Shown: positions 43,765 to 50,852 of the stretch, one piece after another
How positions within the stretch are numbered: position 1 is the first letter of the stretch
How the letters are laid out: the number at the start of each line of letters is the position of its first letter
Assembly (NCBI RefSeq): GCF_002879865.1
Contig: NZ_PNXY01000038.1
Span: forward strand, 1 to 50,852
Direction of reading: 5' to 3'
Length of the DNA: 50,852 nucleotides
Source of the DNA: Paraburkholderia rhynchosiae
GTDB taxonomy: Bacteria; Pseudomonadota; Gammaproteobacteria; Burkholderiales; Burkholderiaceae
Translations under genes and position numbers: made by a program
Notes under the pieces: model-generated
Told to the model about the DNA's origin: nothing
Databases searched by the model: none
What the model saw: only the letters and a program-made list of their open reading frames with translations

Positions 43765-43804
43765 GACGGATTAATCCGTCATTCATGTAGGAGTTTTTCC
43801 TACA
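43765..43804. promoter_or_regulatory. Two inverted repeats upstream of flhD (candidate operators)
   Basis: GACGGATTAATCCGTC (43765-43780) is a perfect 16-bp palindrome. About 7 bases on, GTAGGA-N5-TCCTAC is a 6-bp inverted repeat whose TTTCCTA-like arm fits heptads bound by NarL/FixJ-type response regulators such as BvgA. They sit 155-195 bases before flhD. Which protein binds is inference. Confidence 0.45.
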
Positions 43805-43980
43805 CGGCTGCGTTCGGGGATAGGTTCAGCAATTAAGGCGGGGCCGCATAGCTGCTGGCGTGCGCGGTGAGACAATGGACGGCGCGGGATGAACCAACCG
43901 GTGAGTTTTAGAACTGCCGGGTTCGCACGATGCAAAGTGAGCCGAATTATAAGACGTTTTCATGCCTGCTAATTCTGGGA

Positions 43981-44021
43981 AGGCGATTTCGGGCGATTTT
44001 GGGCGCGATCTGGGGCGATTT
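43981..44021. repeat. Short tandem GGGCGATTT-like repeat
   Basis: About four imperfect 10-11 base units with core GGCGATTT or a variant (aGGCGATTTc, GGGCGATTTt, GGGCGCGATc, GGGGCGATTTg) in the flhD upstream region. No function is apparent. Confidence 0.6.
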
Positions 44022-44199
44022 GGAACGGGCCAGTTTGAGAGCGGTGCCGGGTCCGGCGCTTGCTACAAGGAAGCGCGGCGTTTTCCGGCGCGATGCCCGA
44101 TGCGGCCAGAAGCGCTCATCAGCACCGCGACCGGAGGTCAATTCTCGTGTAACGCGCGGTGTTTCGCGCTGTAACAACATTAAGCGTTTGAAAAATAGC

Positions 44200-44226
44200 T
44201 CGAATTAGCGCGGCCGATCCCGATAA
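44200..44226 (+). promoter_or_regulatory. Weak candidate sigma-28 promoter before the glycosyltransferase
   Basis: TCGAATTA, 11 bases, CCCGATAA. The -10 has one mismatch to the FliA consensus and the spacing is exact, but the -35 is poor. The gene starts about 137 bases downstream. Could be chance. Confidence 0.25.
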
Positions 44227-44363
44227 TGAAGCTAAGGGATTACCCGATGCAATTTCGGAGCAACCCCCGGGCGGCGGCTTACCGCGCCCAACCGTCCGTC
44301 AGGCATTCGCTCCTCGCTCTATTCGAGCGCCGCAGTGCGAAGCCGTTTGAATAGGAGAAACGC

Positions 44364-45428
44364 ATGCGAATCGCACAAATTGCGCCGTTGTATGAAGCAG
44401 TCCCGCCGAAATTGTACGGTGGCACCGAACGTGTCGTGTCGTACCTCACCGAAGCACTGGTCGACGAAGGTCACGACGTCACGTTGTTCGCGAGCGGCGA
44501 CTCGGTGACGTCCGCCAAGCTCGACGCGTGCTGGCCTCGTGCGCTGCGCCTTGATCCGACGATTCGCGACGCGCTGGCTCCGCATATCCTGATGATGGAA
44601 AAGGTGCGCCGGGTCGCGCATCAGTTCGACGTGCTGCATTTCCACCTCGACTACATGCCGTTCCCGCTTTTCTCGACGATGGACACGCCGTTCGTGACCA
44701 CGCTGCATGGCCGCCTCGACTTGCCTGAACTGCAGCCGGTGTTCGACACGTTCTCGGGCGCGCCGGTCGTCTCCATTTCCGATTCACAGCGCCTGCCGCT
44801 GCAGCAGGCGAACTGGCTGAACACGATCTACCACGGCCTGCCCGAGCAGTTGCTCACGCCGCAAGCGCACAAGGAGCCGGAATACCTGGCGTTCCTCGGT
44901 CGGATCTGTCCGGAGAAGCGCGTCGATACGGCCATCCGGATCGCCGCGCAAAGCGGTTTGCCGCTGAAGATCGCCGCCAAAGTGGACAAGGCAGACCAGG
45001 ACTACTTCAAGAGCGAGATCGAACCCCTGCTGTCGCAGGCGCATGTGGAATTCGTCGGCGAGATCAACGAGGCGCAGAAGCCCGAGTTCCTGTCGGGCGC
45101 CAAGGCGCTGCTGTTTCCGATCGACTGGTCCGAGCCGTTCGGACTTGTCATGATCGAGTCGATGGCGTGCGGCACGCCGGTTATCGCGTTCAACCGCGGC
45201 TCGGTGCCAGAAGTGATCGATCATGGCGTGACCGGCTATATCGTCGAGGATGTGCAAGGCGCGGTGGCCGCGCTGCAACGTCTCGATGAATTGTCGCGCA
45301 CGGAAATCCGCGCGCAGTTCGAGCGCCGCTTCAGTTCAAAGACGATGGCGCGCAACTACGTGGATGCGTATTCCGCGCTGATCGAAGCAACGCGCCGACC
45401 GGTGCTGCGCCAGGTCGCGGTGGGTTGA
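44364..45428 (+). CDS. GT4-family glycosyltransferase
   Basis: 354 aa, GT-B fold, GT4-like. N-terminal acceptor domain starts MRIAQIAPLYEAVPPKLYGG. The C-terminal nucleotide-sugar domain has YLAFLGRICPEKRVDTAI and the E-x7-E motif in SEPFGLVMIES, followed by ACGTPVIAFNRGSVPEVI. Substrate unknown. AGGAG lies 7 bases before the ATG. It stands alone next to the flagellar locus; a role in glycosylating flagellar or surface structures is only a guess. Confidence 0.85.
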   Translation: MRIAQIAPLYEAVPPKLYGGTERVVSYLTEALVDEGHDVTLFASGDSVTSAKLDACWPRALRLDPTIRDALAPHILMMEKVRRVAHQFDVLHFHLDYMPFPLFSTMDTPFVTTLHGRLDLPELQPVFDTFSGAPVVSISDSQRLPLQQANWLNTIYHGLPEQLLTPQAHKEPEYLAFLGRICPEKRVDTAIRIAAQSGLPLKIAAKVDKADQDYFKSEIEPLLSQAHVEFVGEINEAQKPEFLSGAKALLFPIDWSEPFGLVMIESMACGTPVIAFNRGSVPEVIDHGVTGYIVEDVQGAVAALQRLDELSRTEIRAQFERRFSSKTMARNYVDAYSALIEATRRPVLRQVAVG

Positions 45429-45755
45429 GACAGACCGGAGAGTGCGGCGGGCGAGCGGCATGGCTGAATTGCGGGTGCGGCGATCGAAACCGATTAGCGC
45501 CCCGCTGCCGTCCGGGCGCATTTGCCGCACGCGCTTTACGATTGACGGTCTAGACGCAGACGTTTTTTTCATGTGAATCGTTTGCGCGGATGGTAAATCA
45601 GACTTATCCCGCTTCCTTTACAGAAAAGCCGCCTCTCAGAGGCGGCTTTTTTTAATGACGGGATGGATGCGCTTCCATGTCCGATTTAGCACATTGGACT
45701 TAACGCCGACTCGCGATCAACCTTCATTTTGCTTTCGAGTTCACCAGCAAACGAC
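45429..45755. other. Intergenic region with terminator
   Basis: 327 bases between the convergent glycosyltransferase and H-NS genes. Apart from the intrinsic terminator I see no gene or other site. Confidence 0.6.
45624..45653. terminator. Intrinsic terminator, probably bidirectional
   Basis: GC-rich stem GCCGCCTC / GAGGCGGC flanked by AAAA on the left and TTTTTTT on the right. It serves the glycosyltransferase on the + strand and, with the A-run, can also stop the hns transcript on the - strand. Confidence 0.88.
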
Positions 45756-46058
45756 TCAGCTCGCACCAATCAAAAAGCGTTCGCGGTTCTTGCCGACGAT
45801 CCACTTGGGCGGTTTGCCGCGTCCGCTCCACGTATTACCCGTTTTCGGGTCCTGATATTTTGCCGGCAGCGGCGCCTTCTTGGGCGGGCGTCCGCGCTTC
45901 GCGGCCACGGCAAAGCCGAGGTCTTGCGCAGTCAGGCCGTATTCGGCGATTTTCTGGCGGATATCGGCGATCACATTGTCGATTTCAGTGCGGCGGGCTT
46001 CTTCTGCTTGTGCCTGCAATTTGGCGATCTGCGCCTTGAGGTCTGCGTATTGAGACAT
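45756..46058 (-). CDS. H-NS family nucleoid protein
   Basis: 100 aa, the short Burkholderia-type H-NS. N-terminal coiled-coil oligomerisation helix (MSQYADLKAQIAKLQAQAEE), linker, and C-terminal DNA-binding motif with RGRPPKKA, YQDPKTGNTWSGRGKPPKW. It silences AT-rich DNA. GGGAGAA lies 5 bases before the ATG. H-NS proteins often repress flagellar or horizontally acquired genes; no direct link is shown here. Confidence 0.93.
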   Translation of the reverse strand: MSQYADLKAQIAKLQAQAEEARRTEIDNVIADIRQKIAEYGLTAQDLGFAVAAKRGRPPKKAPLPAKYQDPKTGNTWSGRGKPPKWIVGKNRERFLIGAS

Positions 46059-46107
46059 TCTGGTTCTCCCATTTTTTAGAACTCATTCGCTTCGCAGACT
46101 AACTGCA

Positions 46108-46134
46108 ATTATAAAAATTCGCAATGGATAACAA
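46108..46134 (-). promoter_or_regulatory. Probable hns promoter
   Basis: On the - strand a perfect TATAAT -10 (46108-46113) with TTGTTA 15 bases upstream (46129-46134); GTATTG at 18 bases is an alternative -35. The surroundings are AT-rich, as expected for an autoregulated hns gene. Confidence 0.5.
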
Positions 46135-46189
46135 TACCGATTTAGGAGGCTATCTTCTGATAATTATTAAAGGTCGACGAATTGTAAAA

Positions 46190-46220
46190 CGGCTTTATCC
46201 CGGAATAATTGGTAAAGCCG
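46190..46220. repeat. Inverted repeat upstream of aqpZ
   Basis: CGGCTTTA and TAAAGCCG form a perfect 8-bp inverted repeat with a 15-base loop, in the hns-aqpZ divergent region. It could be an operator or an RNA hairpin. No T-run follows. Further right, TTGACA (twice) and TAGAAT are seen, but not at normal promoter spacing. Confidence 0.5.
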
Positions 46221-46356
46221 ACGGGCATTGACAATTCTTGACACTCGGTTGGGCACTCTTTCCCTAGAATTGGGCGCTCACGGGCACGCGCCTGCGCTGA
46301 GCATACGCTCGGCCCTCGTGCTTCCAGCAGCATCAACTATTTTAGGATTACCAATC

Positions 46357-47097
46357 ATGCAGTTGTCAAAGCGCCTTGCTGCCGAGTTGTTCGGCACCTT
46401 CTGGCTCGTGCTGGGGGGCTGCGGCAGCGCCGTCCTCGCCGCCAACTTCGCCGGCCCGGTACATGGTCTCGGCATTGGCTTCGTCGGCGTGTCGCTGGCT
46501 TTCGGTCTGACCGTCCTCACCATGGCCTATGCGATCGGCCACATTTCCGGCTGCCATCTGAATCCGGCGGTCAGCGTCGGCCTGACTGTGGCCGGTCGTT
46601 TCCCGGCTCGCGACCTGCTTCCGTACATCGTCGCCCAAGTCGTCGGCGCAGTGCTGGGCGCGGCAGTGCTGGCGTTGATCGCCTCGGGCAAGCCCGGCTT
46701 CGAACTGGTCGCGAGCGGCTTCGCGAGCACCGGCTATGGCGAGCGTTCGCCGGGCCACTATTCGCTCGCCGCGGCATTCATCTGCGAGGCGGTGATGACG
46801 GGCTTCTTCCTGTTCGTGATCCTCGGCGCAACGGACAAGCGTGCACCGGCCGGTTTTGCGCCTGTCGCCATCGGGCTGTGTCTCACGCTGATTCACCTGG
46901 TGTCCATTCCGGTCACGAACACGTCCGTCAACCCGGCGCGTTCAACCGGGCCGGCGCTGTTCGTCGGCGGCGCTGCGGTCGATCAATTGTGGCTCTTCTG
47001 GGTCGCGCCGATCATCGGCGCCGTGGTTGCCGGGATGCTGTATCCGCTCATCGCGGAAAGCCGCAGCGGCACTGCTCAGAAGCTGGCACTCGACTAG
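46357..47097 (+). CDS. aqpZ: Aquaporin Z
   Basis: 246 aa, six membrane helices. Both NPA boxes are present, HLNPAVS and SVNPARS, and the filter residues fit a water channel (His in LIHLVSIP, Thr in VTNTSV, Arg after NPA). FGTFWLVLGGCGSAVLAA is a typical first helix. The ATG at 46357 gives the usual AqpZ N-terminus (MQLSKRLAAELFGTF). A terminator follows. Confidence 0.95.
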   Translation: MQLSKRLAAELFGTFWLVLGGCGSAVLAANFAGPVHGLGIGFVGVSLAFGLTVLTMAYAIGHISGCHLNPAVSVGLTVAGRFPARDLLPYIVAQVVGAVLGAAVLALIASGKPGFELVASGFASTGYGERSPGHYSLAAAFICEAVMTGFFLFVILGATDKRAPAGFAPVAIGLCLTLIHLVSIPVTNTSVNPARSTGPALFVGGAAVDQLWLFWVAPIIGAVVAGMLYPLIAESRSGTAQKLALD

Positions 47098-47123
47098 TCG
47101 CAACGAATTGGCTGGGAATTGAT

Positions 47124-47150
47124 GCGGGCGCCACGGCGCCCGCTTTGTTT
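47124..47150 (+). terminator. Intrinsic terminator after aqpZ
   Basis: Stem GCGGGCGCC / GGCGCCCGC with a 2-base core, followed by TTTGTTT, starting 27 bases after the aqpZ stop. Confidence 0.8.
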
Positions 47151-47525
47151 GGTGCGAAGGCCGCGCTGTTTACTGTCCTTGCCCTACGCCGCCGGATGCA
47201 CCGACGACTGTGTCAGCGGGTTCCGCAAACTGATTTGATTAATCCCGTTATACAGATGTAAGCCGCGATTACGGCTGGCGCTTGTCAAAGTCGTCACTGC
47301 ATGCCGTCAATGCGGTTCATGCACCGCCTGCGCGGTCACAACGCTCGCCACCACAGGCTTTCCCCGAATCACGTCGAACAAGACAACGCGCTGAATGTAG
47401 CCGCGCGCGTTTTCCAACGCTGCGACGATGCTTGCAGTCCGTAACATCTGGTCGCAGTACCCGCCAGTCGGAATGCGTAGATTGAACCTGTGCGACACCC
47501 ATACGTCGCTTCAACGGAGAACAAC
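47151..47525. other. Intergenic region before the small secreted protein
   Basis: 375 bases. A 63-codon frame on the - strand (47307-47498) is open but has no recognisable domain and no convincing start, so I do not call it. The leader of the next gene has ACGGAGAACAAC before its ATG. No promoter is clear. Confidence 0.5.
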
Positions 47526-47837
47526 ATGAAACGCATCGTCACTCAATTGCTGGTTGCCGCAGGTCTCGCAGCAGGCGCATGCGGTGTCGCGCAAGCGCAT
47601 ACGGATCTGAACATCGGCCTGTCGCTTGGCGCGCCGATTTACACCCAGCCGGCGCCGGTCTATGCAGCACCGCGACCGGTGTACTACGGCAATGGCGGCT
47701 GGGATCATCGCTACGATCGCGGTGATTACTACCGCGGCGACCGCCGTTACGACCGCGGCTGGAATCACAACGACCGTCATTGGGGGCACGACGACCGTGG
47801 CGGCCGCGGCGACCGCCGCGGCGGATGGCGCGACTAG
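47526..47837 (+). CDS. Small secreted Arg/Tyr/Asp/Gly-rich protein
   Basis: 103 aa. Clear signal peptide (MKRIVTQLLVAAGLAAGACG to VAQA, about residue 23). The short mature N-terminal part (NIGLSLGAPIYTQPAPVYAA) is followed by a C-terminal tail of repeated RYDRG, DYYRGDRRYD and NHNDRHWGHDDRGG blocks, rich in charged residues and His. Probably exported; no known domain or function. GGAG lies 8 bases before the ATG at 47526. A GC-rich hairpin follows. Confidence 0.75.
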   Translation: MKRIVTQLLVAAGLAAGACGVAQAHTDLNIGLSLGAPIYTQPAPVYAAPRPVYYGNGGWDHRYDRGDYYRGDRRYDRGWNHNDRHWGHDDRGGRGDRRGGWRD

Positions 47838-47887
47838 GTCCACCGGGTGAAAACGGTCTAGCCGAAGATAGCCTGACTGTCCGAACC

Positions 47888-47917
47888 GGCCCGCATCTGC
47901 GAACCTGGATGCGGGCC
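47888..47917. terminator. GC-rich hairpin between convergent genes
   Basis: Perfect 10-bp stem GGCCCGCATC / GATGCGGGCC with a 10-base loop, between the small secreted gene and the convergent HAD gene. No strong T-run, so terminator function is only probable. Confidence 0.5.
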
Positions 47918-47941
47918 GCTTCCGTTCAGGGATTCAAGGCC

Positions 47942-48763
47942 TCAGGCCATCAACTCGTCGTCGAGTGAAAACAGCTTGCGCAAGTGATGCGCGACGCCCG
48001 CTTCGAAGTTGTTGCCGATGCGCGGCACGTTTGGCAGGCGCGTCATCAGATCGGGATTGGCGTTGTTCATCATGAACGGATGGCCGGCCGTTTCCAGCAG
48101 ATCGATATCGTTCATGTTGTCGCCAAAGGCCACGCAGTGCGCGGCGTCGACGCCCACGCGCTCCAGCACGATCTGCAAAGCGCGCCCCTTCGATACGTTC
48201 GACGTCATCACTTCCAGGCAGTCCGGCAGCGAATACGTCACATACAGCGCGTCGCCGAATTCACGCTCGAGGTTTGCGGCCACTTGCGCGAGGTCGGCCG
48301 GTTCGCCGATATACAAAACCTTGGCGATGTCGACGCCGTCGTGCGCCAGCAGTTCCGCCACCTCATAGGTAAAGCCGGAATCCTGGTGGAACTTCAGCAA
48401 CTCCGGTGCGTCACGGTCGATCAGCCACGCCTGATCGGCGAACAGGTTGACGATTATGCGACCATGCACGCCGACAATCTCTGGCTGCACAATGCGTTGC
48501 ACGACGGCTGGCTGAAGGTCGTCGGCATGAATCACCGTGTTGTCCGGCGCGTGGATGCGCGCGCCGTTCGACGTAATCAGATACGGCTTGATACCGAGAA
48601 TGTCGCGAATACCCGCGACATCGCAAAAATGGCGGCCCGTTGCGATCACGAATTGCACGCCGTTACTTTCCAGTTTGCGCACGGTGGCGACCGTGAAGGG
48701 GTCGACCTGATGGTCGGCATTGAGTAGCGTGCCGTCGAGATCCGTGGCGATGACTTTGTACAT
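47942..48763 (-). CDS. Cof-type HAD-IIB hydrolase
   Basis: 273 aa. HAD motif I ATDLDGTLL at the N-terminus with nucleophile Asp, motif II in FVIATGRHF and SNGA, motif III Lys in SKGRAL, and motif IV FGDNMNDIDLLE. The cap domain is the IIB type of Cof/YidA sugar-phosphate or FMN phosphatases. Substrate not assignable. Separate from its neighbours. Confidence 0.9.
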   Translation of the reverse strand: MYKVIATDLDGTLLNADHQVDPFTVATVRKLESNGVQFVIATGRHFCDVAGIRDILGIKPYLITSNGARIHAPDNTVIHADDLQPAVVQRIVQPEIVGVHGRIIVNLFADQAWLIDRDAPELLKFHQDSGFTYEVAELLAHDGVDIAKVLYIGEPADLAQVAANLEREFGDALYVTYSLPDCLEVMTSNVSKGRALQIVLERVGVDAAHCVAFGDNMNDIDLLETAGHPFMMNNANPDLMTRLPNVPRIGNNFEAGVAHHLRKLFSLDDELMA

Positions 48764-48906
48764 AGTGAGCAGGCGGGCAGCGTCAGAGCGCGTATTTTAC
48801 CGTCGATGGCAAGATTGGCCGCGTCGCGTTATTCACACGCTGCACTATGCGCCGGCATTGAACCCGCGGTGTTCGTGCAGGCGCCGCATGCTCAACACGC
48901 GCTCGC

Positions 48907-49797
48907 TCACGACTCACCCGCAAGCCGCGCGGCTTCGCGCCGCGCCAATTGCAAGCCGCCATGCGCCGAGTCGGCCAGCGGTTCGCGCAGACGCGCCTGA
49001 TAACCCTGCGGCACATACTCGCGCAACGGCGCGCCCAAGCCGCCGCACAATGCCACAGGCAATGTCTGCGAAGGATCGAGTGCGGCGATCATCTTGCCGA
49101 TTTCAATGCCCGCCTCGCCGAGCAGTCGTGCGGCAAACGGGTGCGTGCGGTGCGCGATGACGACCCGTGCGAGGCTCGCGTATGCGGTCTGATTGGCTTC
49201 GCAAAGCCACACGACGAGCCCGTCGCGATCGTGCGCGCCGACGTGCCCGAGAAGCGCCTGCGCGAGTTCGTCGTTGGGACCGCGCCCGTCGAGCGCGTGC
49301 TGTGCATGCACGATGGCTCGCACGCCGAGCCAGGCGCCGCTCGCCTCATCACCTGACGGAAAACCGTAGCCGCTGACGATCCGGCATTCGCCATCGTCAC
49401 GGTCGAGCGCCGCGGCGACGCTGCCCGTACCCAGCGCGACGATCACGCCGTGCGCGCCGCCGTGCGCGCCGAGCAGCGTCGTGTAGGCGTCGCTTGCCAC
49501 GGCGAGTCCGGCCAACGCGGGCGCCTGCGCGAGAAACGCGGCGAGCCAGTCGCGATTGTTCACGCCCGCAAGACCGCAACCGAGCACGCAGCGCGACCAG
49601 TCAAGCGTTGCCCCGGCGCGTGAAAATGCGTCCGCGCAACCCGCTGCAATGGCCTGCCACGCGCGTTCGACGCCAAGTCCCAGACCCGACGGCCCGCTCG
49701 CCGCCTGCGCCAGCTCGTGCCCGCGTGCGTCGCCGAGCACGACGCGCGTGCCGGTACCACCGCCGTCGACGCCGATCAGAAATAAACCTTTGTTCAT
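48907..49797 (-). CDS. BadF/BadG-family kinase, probable N-acetylglucosamine kinase
   Basis: 296 aa from the ATG at 49797; an open start at 49851 is less likely. ASKHA fold with phosphate-binding LIGVDGGGTGTR at the N-terminus, CGLAGVNN, ALGTGSVAAA, and GYGFPSGDEASGAWLG. Such proteins phosphorylate GlcNAc or similar sugars, or are activator-type ATPases; lacking the activase cluster, a sugar kinase is likelier. It is divergent from tag. Confidence 0.82.
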   Translation of the reverse strand: MNKGLFLIGVDGGGTGTRVVLGDARGHELAQAASGPSGLGLGVERAWQAIAAGCADAFSRAGATLDWSRCVLGCGLAGVNNRDWLAAFLAQAPALAGLAVASDAYTTLLGAHGGAHGVIVALGTGSVAAALDRDDGECRIVSGYGFPSGDEASGAWLGVRAIVHAQHALDGRGPNDELAQALLGHVGAHDRDGLVVWLCEANQTAYASLARVVIAHRTHPFAARLLGEAGIEIGKMIAALDPSQTLPVALCGGLGAPLREYVPQGYQARLREPLADSAHGGLQLARREAARLAGES

Positions 49798-49934
49798 CGA
49801 ATGGAATGCGTTTCGTGGGAAATATGCATAGCGTGGCAGGTCCGTTTCCATCCTGCAATTGGCCGAACGGCCAGCTTGCGGCGCTCACGGGTTCCGCTAT
49901 GCTGGCGGGCGACATGACAATGGGGAGCGCTAAA

Positions 49935-50531
49935 TTGACACAGCGATGCAACTGGGTATCGAGCGAAGCGCTCGCACATTACCACGACACCGAATGGGGC
50001 GTGCCGTCTCGCGACGACCAGCATCTGTTCGAAATGCTCGTGCTTGAAGGTGCGCAAGCCGGCCTGTCGTGGTCGACGATTTTGAACAAGCGAGCCGGCT
50101 ACCGGCGTGCATTTGCCGACTTCGATATCGACAAGGTCGCGCGCTTCACGCCGAAGCACGTCGATGCGCTCGTCGCGGACGAAAGTATCGTGCGCCATCG
50201 CGGCAAGATCGAGGCCGCCATCACCAATGCGCGCGCCGTGCAGCAGATCCAGGCAGAGCACGGATCGCTTGCCAGCTTCATCTGGTCTTTCGTCGGAAAC
50301 ACGCCGATTCAGAACGAATGGGCGTCGTATAAACAGGCGCCGGCATCGACGGAAATTTCTGACGCATTGAGCAAGGCGCTGAAGCGCTACGGCTGCAAGT
50401 TCGTGGGCTCGACCATCTGTTATGCGTTCATGCAGGCGGTCGGCATGGTGAATGACCACGAGGCGACTTGCATGTGCCGCGCGCAATGCGCTGCGCTCGG
50501 GAAGAAAGGGCGAAATCGCAAAGCCGGCTGA
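49935..50531 (+). CDS. tag: 3-methyladenine DNA glycosylase I (Tag)
   Basis: 198 aa from the TTG at 49935, which follows GGGGAG by 7 bases and gives the family start LTQRCNWVSSEALAHYHD. ATGs at 49914 and 49920 are alternatives. The zinc ligands Cys (in TQRC), His (in YHDTEWG) and His/Cys (in NDHEATC) are all present, as are EGAQAGLSW, RHRGKIEAAI and ALKRYGCKFVGSTICY. It removes 3-methyladenine from alkylated DNA. Confidence 0.93.
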   Translation: MTQRCNWVSSEALAHYHDTEWGVPSRDDQHLFEMLVLEGAQAGLSWSTILNKRAGYRRAFADFDIDKVARFTPKHVDALVADESIVRHRGKIEAAITNARAVQQIQAEHGSLASFIWSFVGNTPIQNEWASYKQAPASTEISDALSKALKRYGCKFVGSTICYAFMQAVGMVNDHEATCMCRAQCAALGKKGRNRKAG

Positions 50532-50852
50532 GGCTGGGCTGAGGCGGTTGCCGCGTCTGCATCCATTTGCAGTATCGTCGCACGCCGGCCGAAAGCGACT
50601 ATCCCGCAAAGCCCTGCTGCGCTAATCGCGCATGCGGGTCGTTATACGTTATGAGCGCCGCGGGTTTACTGCCGTAAAGCAGACGCTGAGGAACGCCGCT
50701 TAAAGCCACCGGGGCGGCTCTGGTGGTAGACGCCGCCGCCCGACTGTGGCCGGCTGGCCCGCTTCATACGGCCAATCGGTCAGAACTCATTGTCTGGCCT
50801 CGGCTGGCTCGGCTTCTCCCGGTTTCGCTGGCCTGCGGATGGTCTCTCTCCC
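50532..50852. other. Right-edge non-coding stretch
   Basis: 321 bases to the window edge with no open frame that looks real on either strand. The sequence is GC-rich with several short inverted repeats. I cannot recognise an RNA gene or mobile element here. Confidence 0.4.

Larger units (their letters stand above)
43611..44363. other. Intergenic region between flhD and the glycosyltransferase gene
   Basis: 753 bases without a credible gene. It should hold the flhDC promoter, but I cannot pick a convincing -35/-10. Structure seen: a perfect 16-bp palindrome (43765-43780), an inverted repeat TAGGA/TCCTA (within 43786-43804), a short tandem GGCGATTT-like repeat (43981-44020), and a weak sigma-28-like site facing the glycosyltransferase. 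Regulation of the master regulator probably acts here. Confidence 0.6.

Noticed and set aside
46240..46300. CIRCE-like or heat-shock promoter before aqpZ
   Set aside because: GGGCACTC resembles one CIRCE arm but the other arm is missing; TTGACA and TAGAAT are 21 bases apart, not a standard promoter.
47307..47498. 63-codon open frame on the - strand upstream of the small secreted gene
   Set aside because: No domain, no clear start signal, and it lies antisense to the leader of the next gene.

Overview
The window looks like a chromosomal segment of a high-GC betaproteobacterium, most likely Paraburkholderia or Burkholderia sensu lato. The evidence is the che/mot/flhDC gene order, the flhB-flhA-flhF-flhG-fliA block, the paired DUF2844/DUF3443 genes, and a dispersed repeat at the left edge that I recognise from Paraburkholderia genomes. 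About 43 kb is one nearly continuous flagellar and chemotaxis locus. Genus assignment is inference from gene content and protein similarity by eye.

Layout. Bases 1-420 hold the start of an IS4-type transposase running off the left edge and a repeat with a perfect 24-bp palindrome. The + strand then carries fliLMNOPQR (switch and export gate), ending at a bidirectional terminator shared with flgL. On the - strand come flgL, flgK, a PilZ-domain YcgR brake gene and flgJIHGFEDCB (rod, hook, rings, junction). flgA, flgM and flgN read the other way from a shared divergent promoter. A HicAB toxin-antitoxin pair sits between flgN and fliA. The - strand continues with fliA-flhG-flhF, flhA-flhB, a secreted/lipoprotein pair (DUF2844, DUF3443), cheZ-cheY-cheB-cheD-cheR-MCP-cheW-cheA-response regulator-motB-motA, and finally the master regulators flhC-flhD. 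The right flank (44.2-50.8 kb) is non-flagellar: a GT4 glycosyltransferase, an H-NS family protein, aquaporin Z, a small secreted protein, a Cof-type HAD phosphatase, a BadF/NagK-type kinase and 3-methyladenine DNA glycosylase I.

Regulation can be read from the DNA. Three 28-bp inverted-repeat boxes (half-sites like GAATAR, 16-bp spacer) lie at matching distances upstream of -10 elements for flgB/flgA, flhF and flhB, as expected for FlhDC class II promoters. Four sigma-28 (FliA) type promoters lie upstream of flgK, ycgR, flgM and motA. This gives a hierarchy: FlhDC switches on basal body, export and fliA genes; FlgM is exported through the finished hook; FliA then turns on hook-junction, brake, motor and chemotaxis genes. 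fliC, fliD and fliEFGHIJK are not in the window.

The most unusual items are: DUF3443, which reads like a two-motif pepsin-type aspartic protease lipoprotein paired with DUF2844; FlhG without the usual P-loop lysines; FlgA with about 245 extra Ala/Pro-rich residues; CheD with three ELF motifs in its tail; a receptor with a long disordered tail ending in DWETF; a similar module in FlgE, FlgK and FlgL; and an IS/repeat boundary only about 90 bp upstream of fliL.
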